The notes beneath the pieces are model-generated. The model made no database searches and was not told the DNA's origin. It saw only the letters and a list, made by a program, of their open reading frames with translations. Positions 18,348-26,988 of a stretch of 64,000 bases of DNA are shown here, piece by piece; the stretch's first letter is position 1; each line of letters starts with the position of its first letter. Location: assembly GCF_014197105.1 (NCBI RefSeq), contig NZ_JACIEV010000004.1:342859-406858 (forward strand), in the 5' to 3' direction. This DNA is from Sphingomonas jinjuensis. GTDB taxonomy: Bacteria > Pseudomonadota > Alphaproteobacteria > Sphingomonadales > Sphingomonadaceae. The position numbers were made by a program, and so were the translations under genes.

Positions 18348-19097
18348 CTAAAGCTGGATCAGGCCGACCGTCGCCGCTGTCGCAGACGTCTGTTCTCTGG
18401 CCGCGAGCCAGATGACGTGCGGCGGTTCGGATTCGTTGCCGCCATCGACGTCGCGGGTTTCGACCCTGAAGCCGGCCTTGCGCAGCCGGTGGCTGAAGGC
18501 ATCGTCGGGATAGGCCGACCAGATCGCCAGCATGCCGCCGGGACGCAGGGCGGCGTGGGCGGCGCGAAGCCCCCAGTCGCAATACAGCCGCTCGTTGGCG
18601 AGGTGGATCAGCCCGTCCGGCCCGTTGTCGACGTCGAGCAGGATCGCATCATACTGGCCGTGGCCGGCGACGATCATGTCGTGGACGTCGGCGATCTCGA
18701 CGGTGACGCGCGGATCGAGCAGCGAGTTGCCGACGATGCTCGCCAGATGGCCCTTCGCCCAAGCGACGACCTGCGGCACCAGTTCGGATACGACGATCCG
18801 CGTCGGCGGGGCAAAGGCGGCGCGTGCGGAAGCCAGGGTGAAGCCCATGCCGAGTCCGCCGATCAGCACCCGGTCCACGGCACCGTCCAACCGGTCCGCG
18901 ACCAGCGTCGCCAGGGCTTCTTCGGAGCGATAGGCCCAGCTGCCCATCAGCTGGTCTTCGCCGAACAATATCTCGTAATCGTCCTCGTGACGGTAGAGAT
19001 GCAGCTTGCCGCCGCCAGGAATGTCGGCGGTGTCGATCAGTTCGCCCCAGGGGAACGGATCATCGGCGCCCGGTCGCGCCGCGGTCTGAACGTCCAA
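18348..19097 (-). CDS. Spermidine-synthase-like class I SAM-dependent protein
   Basis: 249 aa. VLIGGLGMGFTLASA is the nucleotide-binding glycine loop of the Rossmann methyltransferase fold, and ILLDVDNGPDGL follows as a later core strand. The fold and this DNGP motif match small spermidine-synthase-like proteins common in Alphaproteobacteria. The full set of spermidine synthase polyamine-site residues is not obvious, so substrate is open. The apparent start is TTG (19095-19097), two bases after the stop of the upstream 66-aa gene; no better start exists before the fold begins. Translation by coupling to that gene is likely. Confidence 0.75.
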   Translation of the reverse strand: MDVQTAARPGADDPFPWGELIDTADIPGGGKLHLYRHEDDYEILFGEDQLMGSWAYRSEEALATLVADRLDGAVDRVLIGGLGMGFTLASARAAFAPPTRIVVSELVPQVVAWAKGHLASIVGNSLLDPRVTVEIADVHDMIVAGHGQYDAILLDVDNGPDGLIHLANERLYCDWGLRAAHAALRPGGMLAIWSAYPDDAFSHRLRKAGFRVETRDVDGGNESEPPHVIWLAAREQTSATAATVGLIQL

Positions 19098-19099
19098 GA

Positions 19100-19300
19100 T
19101 CAGGCGCCAGGCTCGTCCGGAAGCAGCCGTTCGGCATCCGCCTTGGTCCGCGCATTGTCGCTACGCTCGCTGCGCTTGGCGAGGGCGGTCCAGGCATCGG
19201 AGGCGCGCTGGCAGCGATCGCGCACATTGTCGAGGTCGGCATCGTCGGCGGCCTGCTGTTGCTGCTCGGCCTGGGCTCGGTAGAAAACCGTGGGTGACAT
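19100..19300 (-). CDS. Small hydrophilic protein, unknown function
   Basis: 66 aa starting MSPTVFYRAQAEQQQQAADD, almost wholly charged and helical in character, rich in Ala, Arg, Asp and Gln. A perfect GGAGG ribosome binding site precedes the chosen ATG, which is why the longer frame is rejected. It ends two bases before the TTG start of the spermidine-synthase-like gene. Similar short proteins of this composition occur beside cold shock or stress genes in sphingomonads, as far as remembered. No function can be given. Confidence 0.65.
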   Translation of the reverse strand: MSPTVFYRAQAEQQQQAADDADLDNVRDRCQRASDAWTALAKRSERSDNARTKADAERLLPDEPGA

Positions 19301-19368
19301 GAGGCGCCTCCTGGAACGTGGGAACGGCGGGCGGACGTCCCCGATGGGGTCGCCCGCCCAACCACGGG

Positions 19369-19575
19369 TCAAGCCGACTGCAGGTTTACCGCACTCGTCT
19401 TGCCACGCCGATCGGTCTCGAGCTCGTACGAGACGCGCTGGTCCTTATCGAGCGTGCTCATGCCCGCACGCTCGACCGCGCTGATATGCACGAAGGCGTC
19501 AGCGCCGCCGGTTTCGGGCGCGATGAAGCCATAGCCCTTGTCGGCGTTGAAGAATTTTACGGTTCCGGTGATCAT
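19369..19575 (-). CDS. Cold shock domain protein (CspA family)
   Basis: 68 aa: one complete cold shock domain. TGTVKFFNADKGYGFIAP contains RNP1 (KGYGFI), and DAFVHISAVE contains RNP2 (VHIS). It binds single-stranded RNA or DNA and acts as an RNA chaperone in the cytoplasm. The family name is secure; which paralogue is not. ATG 19575 matches the normal start of the family; an upstream in-frame ATG would add five residues. A leader with no other gene precedes it, as is common for csp mRNAs. Confidence 0.93.
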   Translation of the reverse strand: MITGTVKFFNADKGYGFIAPETGGADAFVHISAVERAGMSTLDKDQRVSYELETDRRGKTSAVNLQSA

Positions 19576-19871
19576 GGGCGTATCCTTGTCCATGGGGTGA
19601 CGGGCATGCGCCGACGTGGCGCATCCCGGCGTCGTGAGGCTAGAAAGGACAAAGGAGGGCGTTAGCGGTCCGGTATCCGTCGCAGGCGACGTCAGCCCCC
19701 TGGATATAGACGCTAACGGCGAAAAAGATAGGGCACGCATCCGCTTCGGGCGAAATGAGCGTGCCGCGCGGCCATTTCCGCGCTCGAAGATGCGTCGGGC
19801 ACGTATTTGGTTTGACAGCCTCCCGTCGCCCATGGCTTCCCCCGCCGCGGGGTGAGCCAGGGGGCAAGACG
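19576..19871. other. Intergenic leader region between csp and TMEM175 genes
   Basis: About 296 bp separate the divergent csp and TMEM175-type genes. On the + strand a TTGACA box stands at 19812-19817 but no good -10 follows at the usual distance. GC-rich inverted stretches occur near 19838-19862. Csp genes often have long regulatory leaders, so part of this may be 5' untranslated RNA; no specific element could be identified. Confidence 0.35.
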
Positions 19872-20501
19872 ATGCAAACCAACGATGACGAGGCCGACAG
19901 TCGCGCGCATGCCAAGGCGCAGCTGGAGCGGATGGCGTTTTTCTCGGATGCGGTGTTCGCGATCGCGATGACGCTGCTGGTGATCGAGGTGAAGCTGCCG
20001 CATGTCACGCGCTTCGACGATGCGTCGCTCGGCAATGCCCTGCTCAGCCTGGTCCCCAGCTATGTCGGTTTCCTGATCAGCTTCCTCGTGCTGGCCCGCT
20101 TCTGGGTGTCGCACCATGTCGTCCTCGGCACCTTGCGCGCGACGAACCTGCGCCTGTTGTGGGCGAACCTGCTCCTTCTCCTCGCGGTCGCGTTCATGCC
20201 CTTCCCCACCGCGGTGGTCGCGGAATTCGCGCAGCTGCGCGTCGGCGTCGGCTTCTATTCAGCCTGGCTGGTGCTGCTGGGGCTGCTCAACCAGCGGATC
20301 ATCCGCATCGGCATTTCCGATCCCGACCTCCACGATCCGCGCAGCGGCGCGGAGGCGCTGCGCCCGCTGCTGCGCGCCAGCTGGATCCCGATCGTCATCG
20401 GCACCCTGGCATTCGCCGCCGGCATCGCTTTTCCGTTCGCCGGGCTTGCGGTCCTCGCCATCGGCAGCCCGATCATCTCCTACATCCTACGCCGCCGCTG
20501 A
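19872..20501 (+). CDS. TMEM175/DUF1211-family potassium channel-like membrane protein
   Basis: 209 aa with about six membrane helices. The first helix has RMAFFSDAVFAIAMTLLVIE, containing the FSD motif that lines the pore of TMEM175 channels. Bacterial members have one six-helix unit and assemble as tetramers that conduct K+, as known for the family. The C-terminus is a short basic tail (RRR). Start ATG 19872 follows a weak GGGGCAAGACG leader. It is convergent with the carboxylesterase gene. The family is sure; conduction properties are inferred. Confidence 0.88.
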   Translation: MQTNDDEADSRAHAKAQLERMAFFSDAVFAIAMTLLVIEVKLPHVTRFDDASLGNALLSLVPSYVGFLISFLVLARFWVSHHVVLGTLRATNLRLLWANLLLLLAVAFMPFPTAVVAEFAQLRVGVGFYSAWLVLLGLLNQRIIRIGISDPDLHDPRSGAEALRPLLRASWIPIVIGTLAFAAGIAFPFAGLAVLAIGSPIISYILRRR

Positions 20502-20532
20502 GCCCGCCGGCGGCGGCCGGCGGCGGCAGGGC

Positions 20533-22050
20533 TTACGGCCGCGGCATCGCCGTCCATTTGCGCCGCGCATCGGCCATCGCGGCGTCCTTCGCCCGTTCCT
20601 GCACCGGCTGCAGCCGCGCCGCCCCGGTTGCGGCGCCGATCACCAGCCGCTCGGTCGGCCGGTTCCCCACCGCCGGCCAGCGAGGTGCGCCGCCGCCATT
20701 CGGGTTGCCGGTGCGCGCGAAGCGGACCCAGTAATCGCCCATCAGCCTCGCCACCTCGGTATCGCGCGCATCCCAGCGATGCTCGACCGGCCTGGTGCCG
20801 AAGACATATTCCAGCTCGCCGCCATGATCGGTCCCCGCCGCACCAGCCCGCTGGTCGACCGGCACCTGGTCGACATAATAGGCGAAGGTCGGATTGCCCG
20901 CCGCCGCATGGCGATCGGCGAGGGCGTAAGAAGGCAGCACGAAGCCGACATCCTCCGCCAGATCGACCGCCGCCGACGCCGGCGGCTTGCCGGTCATCGC
21001 GACATAGCCGTCGAACAGCGGCTGGAAATCGGGACCCAGCAGCCCCCTTGCCGCCGCCTCGGTCATCCCGCCCAGGCTGGATTCGTTTGAATTGCCGCCG
21101 ATCATCAGCGGGATGCGCATCTCAGCCTGGCGATAGAAGGGCTCGCCGGGACTCTGCGTGACGACCGTGCCGTCGATGCAGGGAAAGGCGCGGCCGTTCC
21201 GCACCACCTCGGCCAGCGGCACCGCGCGCAGCTGTGCCGGCGTCGCGTCCTTCAACCCGATGCTTTCCGCCCACATCGCGCCCAATCTCTCGGCATTGAT
21301 CGCGCCGCCGCGGATCGGGAACAAGGCGCTCGACCCCGAACCCGACTGCGAGATCGCCTTGTGGAACAGCCCGCGCCCCGCGGGTGACCCCATCAACAGC
21401 TGGACGCTGCCGGCGCCTGCCGACTCGCCGAAGATGGTGACGTTGCCCGGATCGCCGGCAAAGGCGGCGGCGTTGCGCTTCACCCATTCGAGCGCCGCGA
21501 CTTGGTCCATGATCGCATAGTTGCCCAGCCGCCCGCCCGGATCCTCCGCGGTCAGCGCCGGATGCGCAAAGAAGCCGAGCCGGCCGAGCCGATAGTTGAT
21601 CGTGACGATCACAGCCCCGCGCGCCGCCAGCGCCGCGCCGTCGTACAGCGGCACGCCCGCCGCGCCATAGGTGAAGCCACCGCCGTGGATGAAGACCATC
21701 ACCGGATAGCGCCCCGCCCGCACCGGCCGCCACACGTTTAGGAACAGGCAGTCCTCGCTCATGGGGCCGACCTGCGCCCAAGGCTCGCGATGCTCCGGCC
21801 CCTGCGGACAGGCGGCACCAAAGGACGTCGCCTCGCGGGTGCCCGGCCACGACGCCGGTCGTGCCGGGGGTCGCCAGCGCATCGCGCCGACCGGCGGCGC
21901 GGCATAGGGAATGCCCTTGAACGCGATCGTGTCGCCCGCGCGGGCACCGCGCAGGCTGCCGGTATCGATCCGCGCGACGGGCGCCTGTGCCGCCACTCCC
22001 GACGCCGCGACCAATGCCGTCGCCATCCCTAGCAAATGCCCGATCCGCAT
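20533..22050 (-). CDS. Exported type-B carboxylesterase
   Basis: 505 aa. MRIGHLLGMATALVAASG followed by VAAQA is a signal peptide, so the enzyme is periplasmic or outer-membrane facing. The nucleophile elbow is TIFGESAGAGSVQLL, the oxyanion loop PVMVFIHGGGFTYG, and the acidic and His members follow (SNESSLGG; GTDHGGELEYVFG). Type-B carboxylesterases hydrolyse carboxylic esters of broad kinds. It is divergent from a TonB-receptor gene, and a second enzyme of the same family stands at 36.2-37.7 kb, suggesting that esters are substrates of this catabolic region. A longer upstream start is rejected because it would remove the signal peptide. Confidence 0.9.
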   Translation of the reverse strand: MRIGHLLGMATALVAASGVAAQAPVARIDTGSLRGARAGDTIAFKGIPYAAPPVGAMRWRPPARPASWPGTREATSFGAACPQGPEHREPWAQVGPMSEDCLFLNVWRPVRAGRYPVMVFIHGGGFTYGAAGVPLYDGAALAARGAVIVTINYRLGRLGFFAHPALTAEDPGGRLGNYAIMDQVAALEWVKRNAAAFAGDPGNVTIFGESAGAGSVQLLMGSPAGRGLFHKAISQSGSGSSALFPIRGGAINAERLGAMWAESIGLKDATPAQLRAVPLAEVVRNGRAFPCIDGTVVTQSPGEPFYRQAEMRIPLMIGGNSNESSLGGMTEAAARGLLGPDFQPLFDGYVAMTGKPPASAAVDLAEDVGFVLPSYALADRHAAAGNPTFAYYVDQVPVDQRAGAAGTDHGGELEYVFGTRPVEHRWDARDTEVARLMGDYWVRFARTGNPNGGGAPRWPAVGNRPTERLVIGAATGAARLQPVQERAKDAAMADARRKWTAMPRP

Positions 22051-22143
22051 GACGCGTTTGTCCTTTCGTGCGGCGGACCACCAAGCGCGAGCCGCCGACC
22101 ATCCTCTCCACGCGCGCCGCTCGAGCGACGTCACGACCATCAT

Positions 22144-22179
22144 CCTATCCTAAAAAATAATCTTCACTAGTCGTATAAT
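22144..22179 (+). promoter_or_regulatory. AT-rich promoter region with TATAAT box upstream of TonB receptor
   Basis: A conspicuously AT-rich island in GC-rich DNA lies between the divergent carboxylesterase and receptor genes. TATAAT at 22174-22179 is a perfect -10 hexamer, about 80 bp before the receptor start; a matching -35 is poor, suggesting activator control. CCTATCC at 22144-22150 partly matches the half-site of the palindromic operator found elsewhere in this region (10 of 13 positions), which may be chance. Confidence 0.4.
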
Positions 22180-22259
22180 GAAAGTTGACAGCGGCCCTTC
22201 AGCGATGTCAATCAATGACCGGACGCGCCGCAGAGCGCGCTAATCGGAGAGGACATAGG

Positions 22260-24524
22260 ATGCGCACGTTGCTGCTGTCGGCGTCGGTGATCGCCATGAT
22301 GACGTCGGGTTCCGCCATGGCGCAGGTCGGCCCCGCCGATTCGCCCGCGACCACCGCCCAGAAGACGCCCCAGGCGTCGCAGAACCCGGTCGATGCGGCC
22401 GATCCCAACGCAATCCCCGGCACGATCGGCGACGACGTCGTCGTCACCGCCGAACGCCGTTCGACCAGCCTCCAGCGCACCGGCGTCGCCGCCTCGGTGC
22501 TGACCGGCGAAGACCTGGTCCGCAAGAGCGTCAACAGCGTCGAGCAGCTCCAGTTCGCCACCCCGTCGCTGACCGTCAACACCTCGGGCCAAGCGAACAG
22601 CTTCAACATCCGCGGCATCGGCAAGTCGGAAATCTCGAGCTCGGTCGGTGTCGGCGTCGTCACCTATCGCGACGGCGTCGCCACGTTCCCGGGCTATTTC
22701 CAGACCGAGCCCTATTACGACATCCAGTCGGTCGAGGTGCTGCGCGGGCCGCAGGGCACCTTCGCGGGCGGCAATGCGACCGGCGGCGCGGTGTTCATCA
22801 CCGAGACCAACCCGACCACCGACAAGATCAAGGGTTTCGCCACCGCCCAGTACGGCAACTACAACCAGCTGAAGGCGCAGGGCGCGATCAACATTCCGCT
22901 CAGCGACACGCTGGCGATCCGCCTCGCCACCAATCTGGAAAAGCGCGACACCTTCTTCACCATCACCGGGCCGTGGACGGGCAACCCCGGCAACCTCCAT
23001 TCGGAAAGCGGCCGCGCCAGCCTGTTGTGGCAGCCCGACACCCATCTGCGCGTGCTGATCAAGGGCGACTACAACAAGATCAACGTCGGCGGTTACCCCA
23101 ACAGCCCGGCGTATTTCGGCACCGCCAACGCGCCGACGCTCAACACCAGCGACCCGTTCGTCATCAGCAGCAACACCTATCTGTCGGGGCAGGACGAGTT
23201 CGGCCGCATCTCGGCGAACATCAGCTACACCTTCGACAGCGGGCTGATGATCCGCTCGATCAGCGGTTTCCAGAAGGGCACGCTCCAGGAAACGCTCGAC
23301 GCCGACGGCACCGCGGCGCGCAGCGACACGTTCCAGGATTTCGCCAACGAGCATATCTGGTCGCAGGAGGTGAACATCATCTCCCCCGACAAGGGCCCGT
23401 TCACCTGGCTCGTCGGCGCCTATTACCAGTATGACAAATACGAGTTCCCCGTCGGCAACGGCTATGTCTCGCTGTCGCCGACCGGCGTGGTGCGCTCGCT
23501 CCGCATCGAGGGCACCAACCCCCACACCGCCACCGCCGCCTTCGGCCAGGTCGGCTATCACCTGACCGACGCGCTTCAGGTGACGCTCGGCGGGCGCTGG
23601 TCGCGCACCACGTCGCGCAACGACGTGCGCTATCCGATCGAGCTGTTCCTCGGCGCGCTGCCGACGTTCAAGACGACGCTGGTCCAGAACGACTTCAACG
23701 CCAACAGCAACGTCGACGGCAAGCTGGCGCTGAACTGGACGATCAACCCCGACCACTTCCTGTACGCCTTCGTCGCCACCGGCACGAAGGCAGGCGGCCT
23801 CAACGGCGCCAACCTGTTCGGCGTCACCCCGCGCGCCTTCGTGCCTGAAAAGGTGACCGATTACGAACTGGGGTGGAAGGGCACGCTGATGGGTGGCCGC
23901 CTGCGCACCCAGCTCGGCGGCTATTACAACGTCTACAAGAACTTCCAGGTCACGATCGTCGACCCGCAGACGCCCAACTTCAATTCGATCTTCAACGTGC
24001 CGCGCGCCACCAAGCTGTACGGCGTCGAGGCATCGGCTCAAGGGTCGTTCGACCGCTTCCTGTTCGACGTCTCGGCCTCGCTGTCGAAGTCCGAGCTCGG
24101 CCAGTTCTTCGCCCGCGATCCACGTCGCACCACCACCGGCACGTGCAACGCCACCTCGGGCCCGGCGACCGCGACCTGCATCGACCTGGGCGGGCGTCGG
24201 CAGAGCTATTCGCCAGCCTTCACGCTCAGCCTCGGTGGCCAGTACGCCATCCCGCTCGCCGACGGGCTGACGCTGACGCCGCGCGTCGACTATGCCCATA
24301 TCGCCGCGGTCTGGGGCACGCTGTTCCAGCAGCCGCAGCTCGGCGACCGGCTGGCGGAGCGCAACATCGTCAACGCGCAGCTGACGCTCGACAACGGCAC
24401 CTGGTCGATCGCTGGGTTCTCCACCAACCTGACCGACCAGCACTATATCGGCTCGCTCAACGGCATCCGCCGCTTCGCCGCACCGCCGCGCCAGTACGGC
24501 ATCCGCGTCAGCACCAAGTTCTGA
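22260..24524 (+). CDS. TonB-dependent outer membrane receptor
   Basis: 754 aa. Signal peptide MRTLLLSASVIAMMTSGSAM with AQ after it. The plug starts at DDVVVTAERRSTSLQ and includes VEVLRGPQGTFAGGNATGG; the barrel ends with a terminal aromatic, GIRVSTKF. It imports a bulky substrate across the outer membrane using TonB energy. The plug style (VVVTAERR, LRGPQGT) matches the large sphingomonad receptor group that takes up organic compounds besides siderophores. An AGAGGA ribosome binding site supports this start. It heads a gene series with acyl-CoA synthetase, TetR and GMC oxidoreductase. Confidence 0.92.
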   Translation: MRTLLLSASVIAMMTSGSAMAQVGPADSPATTAQKTPQASQNPVDAADPNAIPGTIGDDVVVTAERRSTSLQRTGVAASVLTGEDLVRKSVNSVEQLQFATPSLTVNTSGQANSFNIRGIGKSEISSSVGVGVVTYRDGVATFPGYFQTEPYYDIQSVEVLRGPQGTFAGGNATGGAVFITETNPTTDKIKGFATAQYGNYNQLKAQGAINIPLSDTLAIRLATNLEKRDTFFTITGPWTGNPGNLHSESGRASLLWQPDTHLRVLIKGDYNKINVGGYPNSPAYFGTANAPTLNTSDPFVISSNTYLSGQDEFGRISANISYTFDSGLMIRSISGFQKGTLQETLDADGTAARSDTFQDFANEHIWSQEVNIISPDKGPFTWLVGAYYQYDKYEFPVGNGYVSLSPTGVVRSLRIEGTNPHTATAAFGQVGYHLTDALQVTLGGRWSRTTSRNDVRYPIELFLGALPTFKTTLVQNDFNANSNVDGKLALNWTINPDHFLYAFVATGTKAGGLNGANLFGVTPRAFVPEKVTDYELGWKGTLMGGRLRTQLGGYYNVYKNFQVTIVDPQTPNFNSIFNVPRATKLYGVEASAQGSFDRFLFDVSASLSKSELGQFFARDPRRTTTGTCNATSGPATATCIDLGGRRQSYSPAFTLSLGGQYAIPLADGLTLTPRVDYAHIAAVWGTLFQQPQLGDRLAERNIVNAQLTLDNGTWSIAGFSTNLTDQHYIGSLNGIRRFAAPPRQYGIRVSTKF

Positions 24525-24583
24525 TCGTCGGACGGGCGCGGCCACGCCGGCCGCGCCCCCACCAGCTTCGGAAAGACGCCACC

Positions 24584-26170
24584 ATGACCCCCGGCTCGAT
24601 GCAGCCCTATGCACTGACCCTCGACAAGTTCATCGACCACGCCGCGAAGTGGCACGGAGGGACCGAGGTCGTGACCGGTGGCGACGACGGCAGCAGCCGG
24701 ATCGACTACGCAAGCCTGCGGGACCGGGCCAACCGCCTGTCGGGCGCCTTCGCCGCGCTCGGGCTTACGGCCGGCGATAACCTCGCCACGCTGGCCTGGA
24801 ACAGCCAGGCGCACATGGAATGCTGGTACGGCGCGATGGGCATCGGCATCGTCTGCCATACGCTCAACCCGCGCCTCGCCCCCGCCCATCTCGCCGCGAT
24901 GATCCACCAGGCGGGCAATCGCCTGCTCGCGGTCAGCCCAAGCCTCGCGCCGCTGGTCGAGGAACTGCTCGAGCGCTGCCCGACGATCGAGCATGTCGTG
25001 CTGTTCGACGAAGCCGGCACGCAAGCGTCGCTGCCGCAGTCCGACCGCGTCCGCATCTGGCGGCTCGACGAGCTGCTCGACGCCCATGGCGCGGCGATGC
25101 CCTGGGGCGGGTTCGACGAGAACGCGCCTGCGGGGCTCTGCTTCACCTCGGGGACGACCGGCTCGCCCAAGGGCGTTACCTATACCCACCGGTCCAACTA
25201 TCTCCACACCATGCACTCGCTGGCGGCCGATGTGATCGGGATCGGTGTGCACGACGTGGTGCTGGTCGCGGTGCCGATGTTCCATGCCAACGGCTGGGGC
25301 TTCGCCTTCGCCGGACCGGCGGCGGGCGCGAAGCTGGTACTGCCCGGCCGCCACCAGGATGGCGCGAGCCTAGCGCGGCTGATCGCCGACGAAGGCGTGA
25401 CCGTCGCCGCCGGCGTCGCCACCGTATGGCTGGGGCTGGTCGACCATCTCGACCACACCGGCGCCACGCTCCCCTCGCTCCAGCGCGTCCTGCTCGGCGG
25501 CTCGTCGGTGCCGCAGGCGTTGATGGATCGGCTGGAGGAGCGGCTTGGCGTCATCGTCCAGACCAGCTGGGGAATGACCGAGCTGTCGCCGGTCGGCACT
25601 GTCACCCCCGCCACCCAGCCGACCCGCCTGTCGTCGAAATCGGGTCGCCCGCCGCTCGGCGTCGACCTGCGCCTGACCGACGAGGCGGGGGTGCCGCTCG
25701 CCGACCAGCGCGGCGGCGAGGGGCGGCTGTGGGTGCGCGGCGCCAGCGCGGTCGAGCGCTATTTCGGCCAAAACGAACCGGCGACCGACGCCGACGGCTG
25801 GTTCGACACCGGCGATCTCGCGCGGATCGATGCCGACGGCAACCTCAGCATCACCGGTCGCGCCAAGGACCTCATCAAGTCGGGCGGCGAATGGATCAAT
25901 CCCGGCGAGATCGAGGCGATCGTCGGCGCGCTGCCCGACGTCGCGCTCGTCGCCGTGGTCGGCCGCGCGCATCCCAAATGGGGCGAGCGTCCGGTGCTGA
26001 TCGTCGAGGAACGCCAGGGCGCCGCGCTCTCCGACGAAACGCTGCTCGACGCGCTGCGCGGGCGCATCGCCAGCTGGTGGATGCCCGAAACGATCGTCCG
26101 CGTCGCCGCCATGCCGCTGGCCTTGACGGGCAAGATCGACAAGATGCGCTTGCGGGCCGAGCATGGGTGA
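24584..26170 (+). CDS. Acyl-CoA synthetase (AMP-forming; fatty-acid-CoA ligase type)
   Basis: 528 aa. The P-loop-like motif FTSGTTGSPKGVTYTHRS, the core TSWGMTELSPVG and the hinge motif WFDTGDLARIDADG followed by GRAKDLIKSGGEWI define the ANL superfamily. The last motif (GGEWI) and the overall length fit medium/long-chain fatty acyl-CoA ligases. It activates a carboxylic acid with ATP and CoA for oxidation. ATG 24584 was chosen over the long open frame that overlaps the receptor gene. It lies 59 bp after the receptor and before TetR, so an operon is likely. PegE of the sphingomonad PEG operon is also an acyl-CoA ligase. Confidence 0.9.
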   Translation: MTPGSMQPYALTLDKFIDHAAKWHGGTEVVTGGDDGSSRIDYASLRDRANRLSGAFAALGLTAGDNLATLAWNSQAHMECWYGAMGIGIVCHTLNPRLAPAHLAAMIHQAGNRLLAVSPSLAPLVEELLERCPTIEHVVLFDEAGTQASLPQSDRVRIWRLDELLDAHGAAMPWGGFDENAPAGLCFTSGTTGSPKGVTYTHRSNYLHTMHSLAADVIGIGVHDVVLVAVPMFHANGWGFAFAGPAAGAKLVLPGRHQDGASLARLIADEGVTVAAGVATVWLGLVDHLDHTGATLPSLQRVLLGGSSVPQALMDRLEERLGVIVQTSWGMTELSPVGTVTPATQPTRLSSKSGRPPLGVDLRLTDEAGVPLADQRGGEGRLWVRGASAVERYFGQNEPATDADGWFDTGDLARIDADGNLSITGRAKDLIKSGGEWINPGEIEAIVGALPDVALVAVVGRAHPKWGERPVLIVEERQGAALSDETLLDALRGRIASWWMPETIVRVAAMPLALTGKIDKMRLRAEHG

Positions 26171-26225
26171 GGCCATGACCGCGCTGGCCCCTGCCGCGGT
26201 GACGGCGGGCCTGCAGAGGAGCAGC

Positions 26226-26942
26226 ATGACCGACGCGCCGACCCGTCCCACCCGCCGGCCGAACAAGAAGGCCGAACAGCGCGCGGAGACGATGGAGCAG
26301 ATCTTCGACGCCGCCGAGGCGCTGTTCGCGCAGCGCGGGCTCTATGGCGTGACGCTGAAGGAGGTGGCGCAGCAGGTCGGCGTCCACCAAACGCTGCTTC
26401 ACTATTACTTCAAGGACAAGAAGGAGCTGTTCGACGCGGTGATCGCGCGCCGGGCGCCGGTGACGATCGAGCGCCGGCTCGCCACGCTCGACGCCTATGA
26501 GCGCGACGCGGCGGGCAAGCCCACGGTCGAGGGCGCGCTCCACGCCTATCTCGATGCCGACCTCGACCTTTATGGCAGCGGCGACATCGGCTGGCGCCAT
26601 TTCGGCCGCCTCGGCGCGCAGATGAGCAACACCGCCGAATGGGGCGCCGAGCTGATGGACACCCACTTCGACGCCGTCGTGCTGCGCCTGATCGCGATCC
26701 TCAAGCAGGCGCTGCCCGACTGCCCCGAGGAGGATCTGTTCTGGGGCTATCACTTCGTCACCGGCGCGCTGATGCTGACGCTGGGGCGCACCGGGCGGAT
26801 CGACAAGCTGTCGGGCGGGCTGTGCCGGTCGGAGGATTTCGCCGCGGTCAAGGAACGCATGGCGCGCTTCATGGCCGCCGGGTTCATCGCGACGTGCGCG
26901 GCGCGCAAGCAACCGCTTGGTGCGCCGCCGCCGATGATCTAG
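26226..26942 (+). CDS. TetR-family transcriptional regulator
   Basis: 238 aa. The N-terminal helix-turn-helix reads IFDAAEALFAQRGLYGVTLK then QQVGVHQTLLHYYFKDKKEL, the canonical TetR pattern. The rest is a helical ligand domain. Three in-frame ATGs are possible (26163, 26175, 26226); the last was chosen for its AGAGGA ribosome binding site at 26215-26220. The first would overlap the acyl-CoA synthetase stop. It probably represses the receptor-ligase-GMC series when the inducer, perhaps an acyl-CoA or the substrate, is absent. Confidence 0.88.
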   Translation: MTDAPTRPTRRPNKKAEQRAETMEQIFDAAEALFAQRGLYGVTLKEVAQQVGVHQTLLHYYFKDKKELFDAVIARRAPVTIERRLATLDAYERDAAGKPTVEGALHAYLDADLDLYGSGDIGWRHFGRLGAQMSNTAEWGAELMDTHFDAVVLRLIAILKQALPDCPEEDLFWGYHFVTGALMLTLGRTGRIDKLSGGLCRSEDFAAVKERMARFMAAGFIATCAARKQPLGAPPPMI

Positions 26943-26988
26943 CGTCCCCCTAACGACCGGTAATAGCGGCGTTTAGGAGAGAGAGCGC

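Noticed and set aside
22144..22156. CCTATCCTAAAAA as an operator for the first TonB receptor
   Set aside because: Only 10 of 13 positions fit and the right half is missing; the AT-rich promoter could give this by chance.
22212..24614. An 800-aa open frame opposite the first TonB receptor
   Set aside because: Low-complexity Gly/Ala/Arg/Val composition and exact overlap with a well-supported receptor; a shadow frame.
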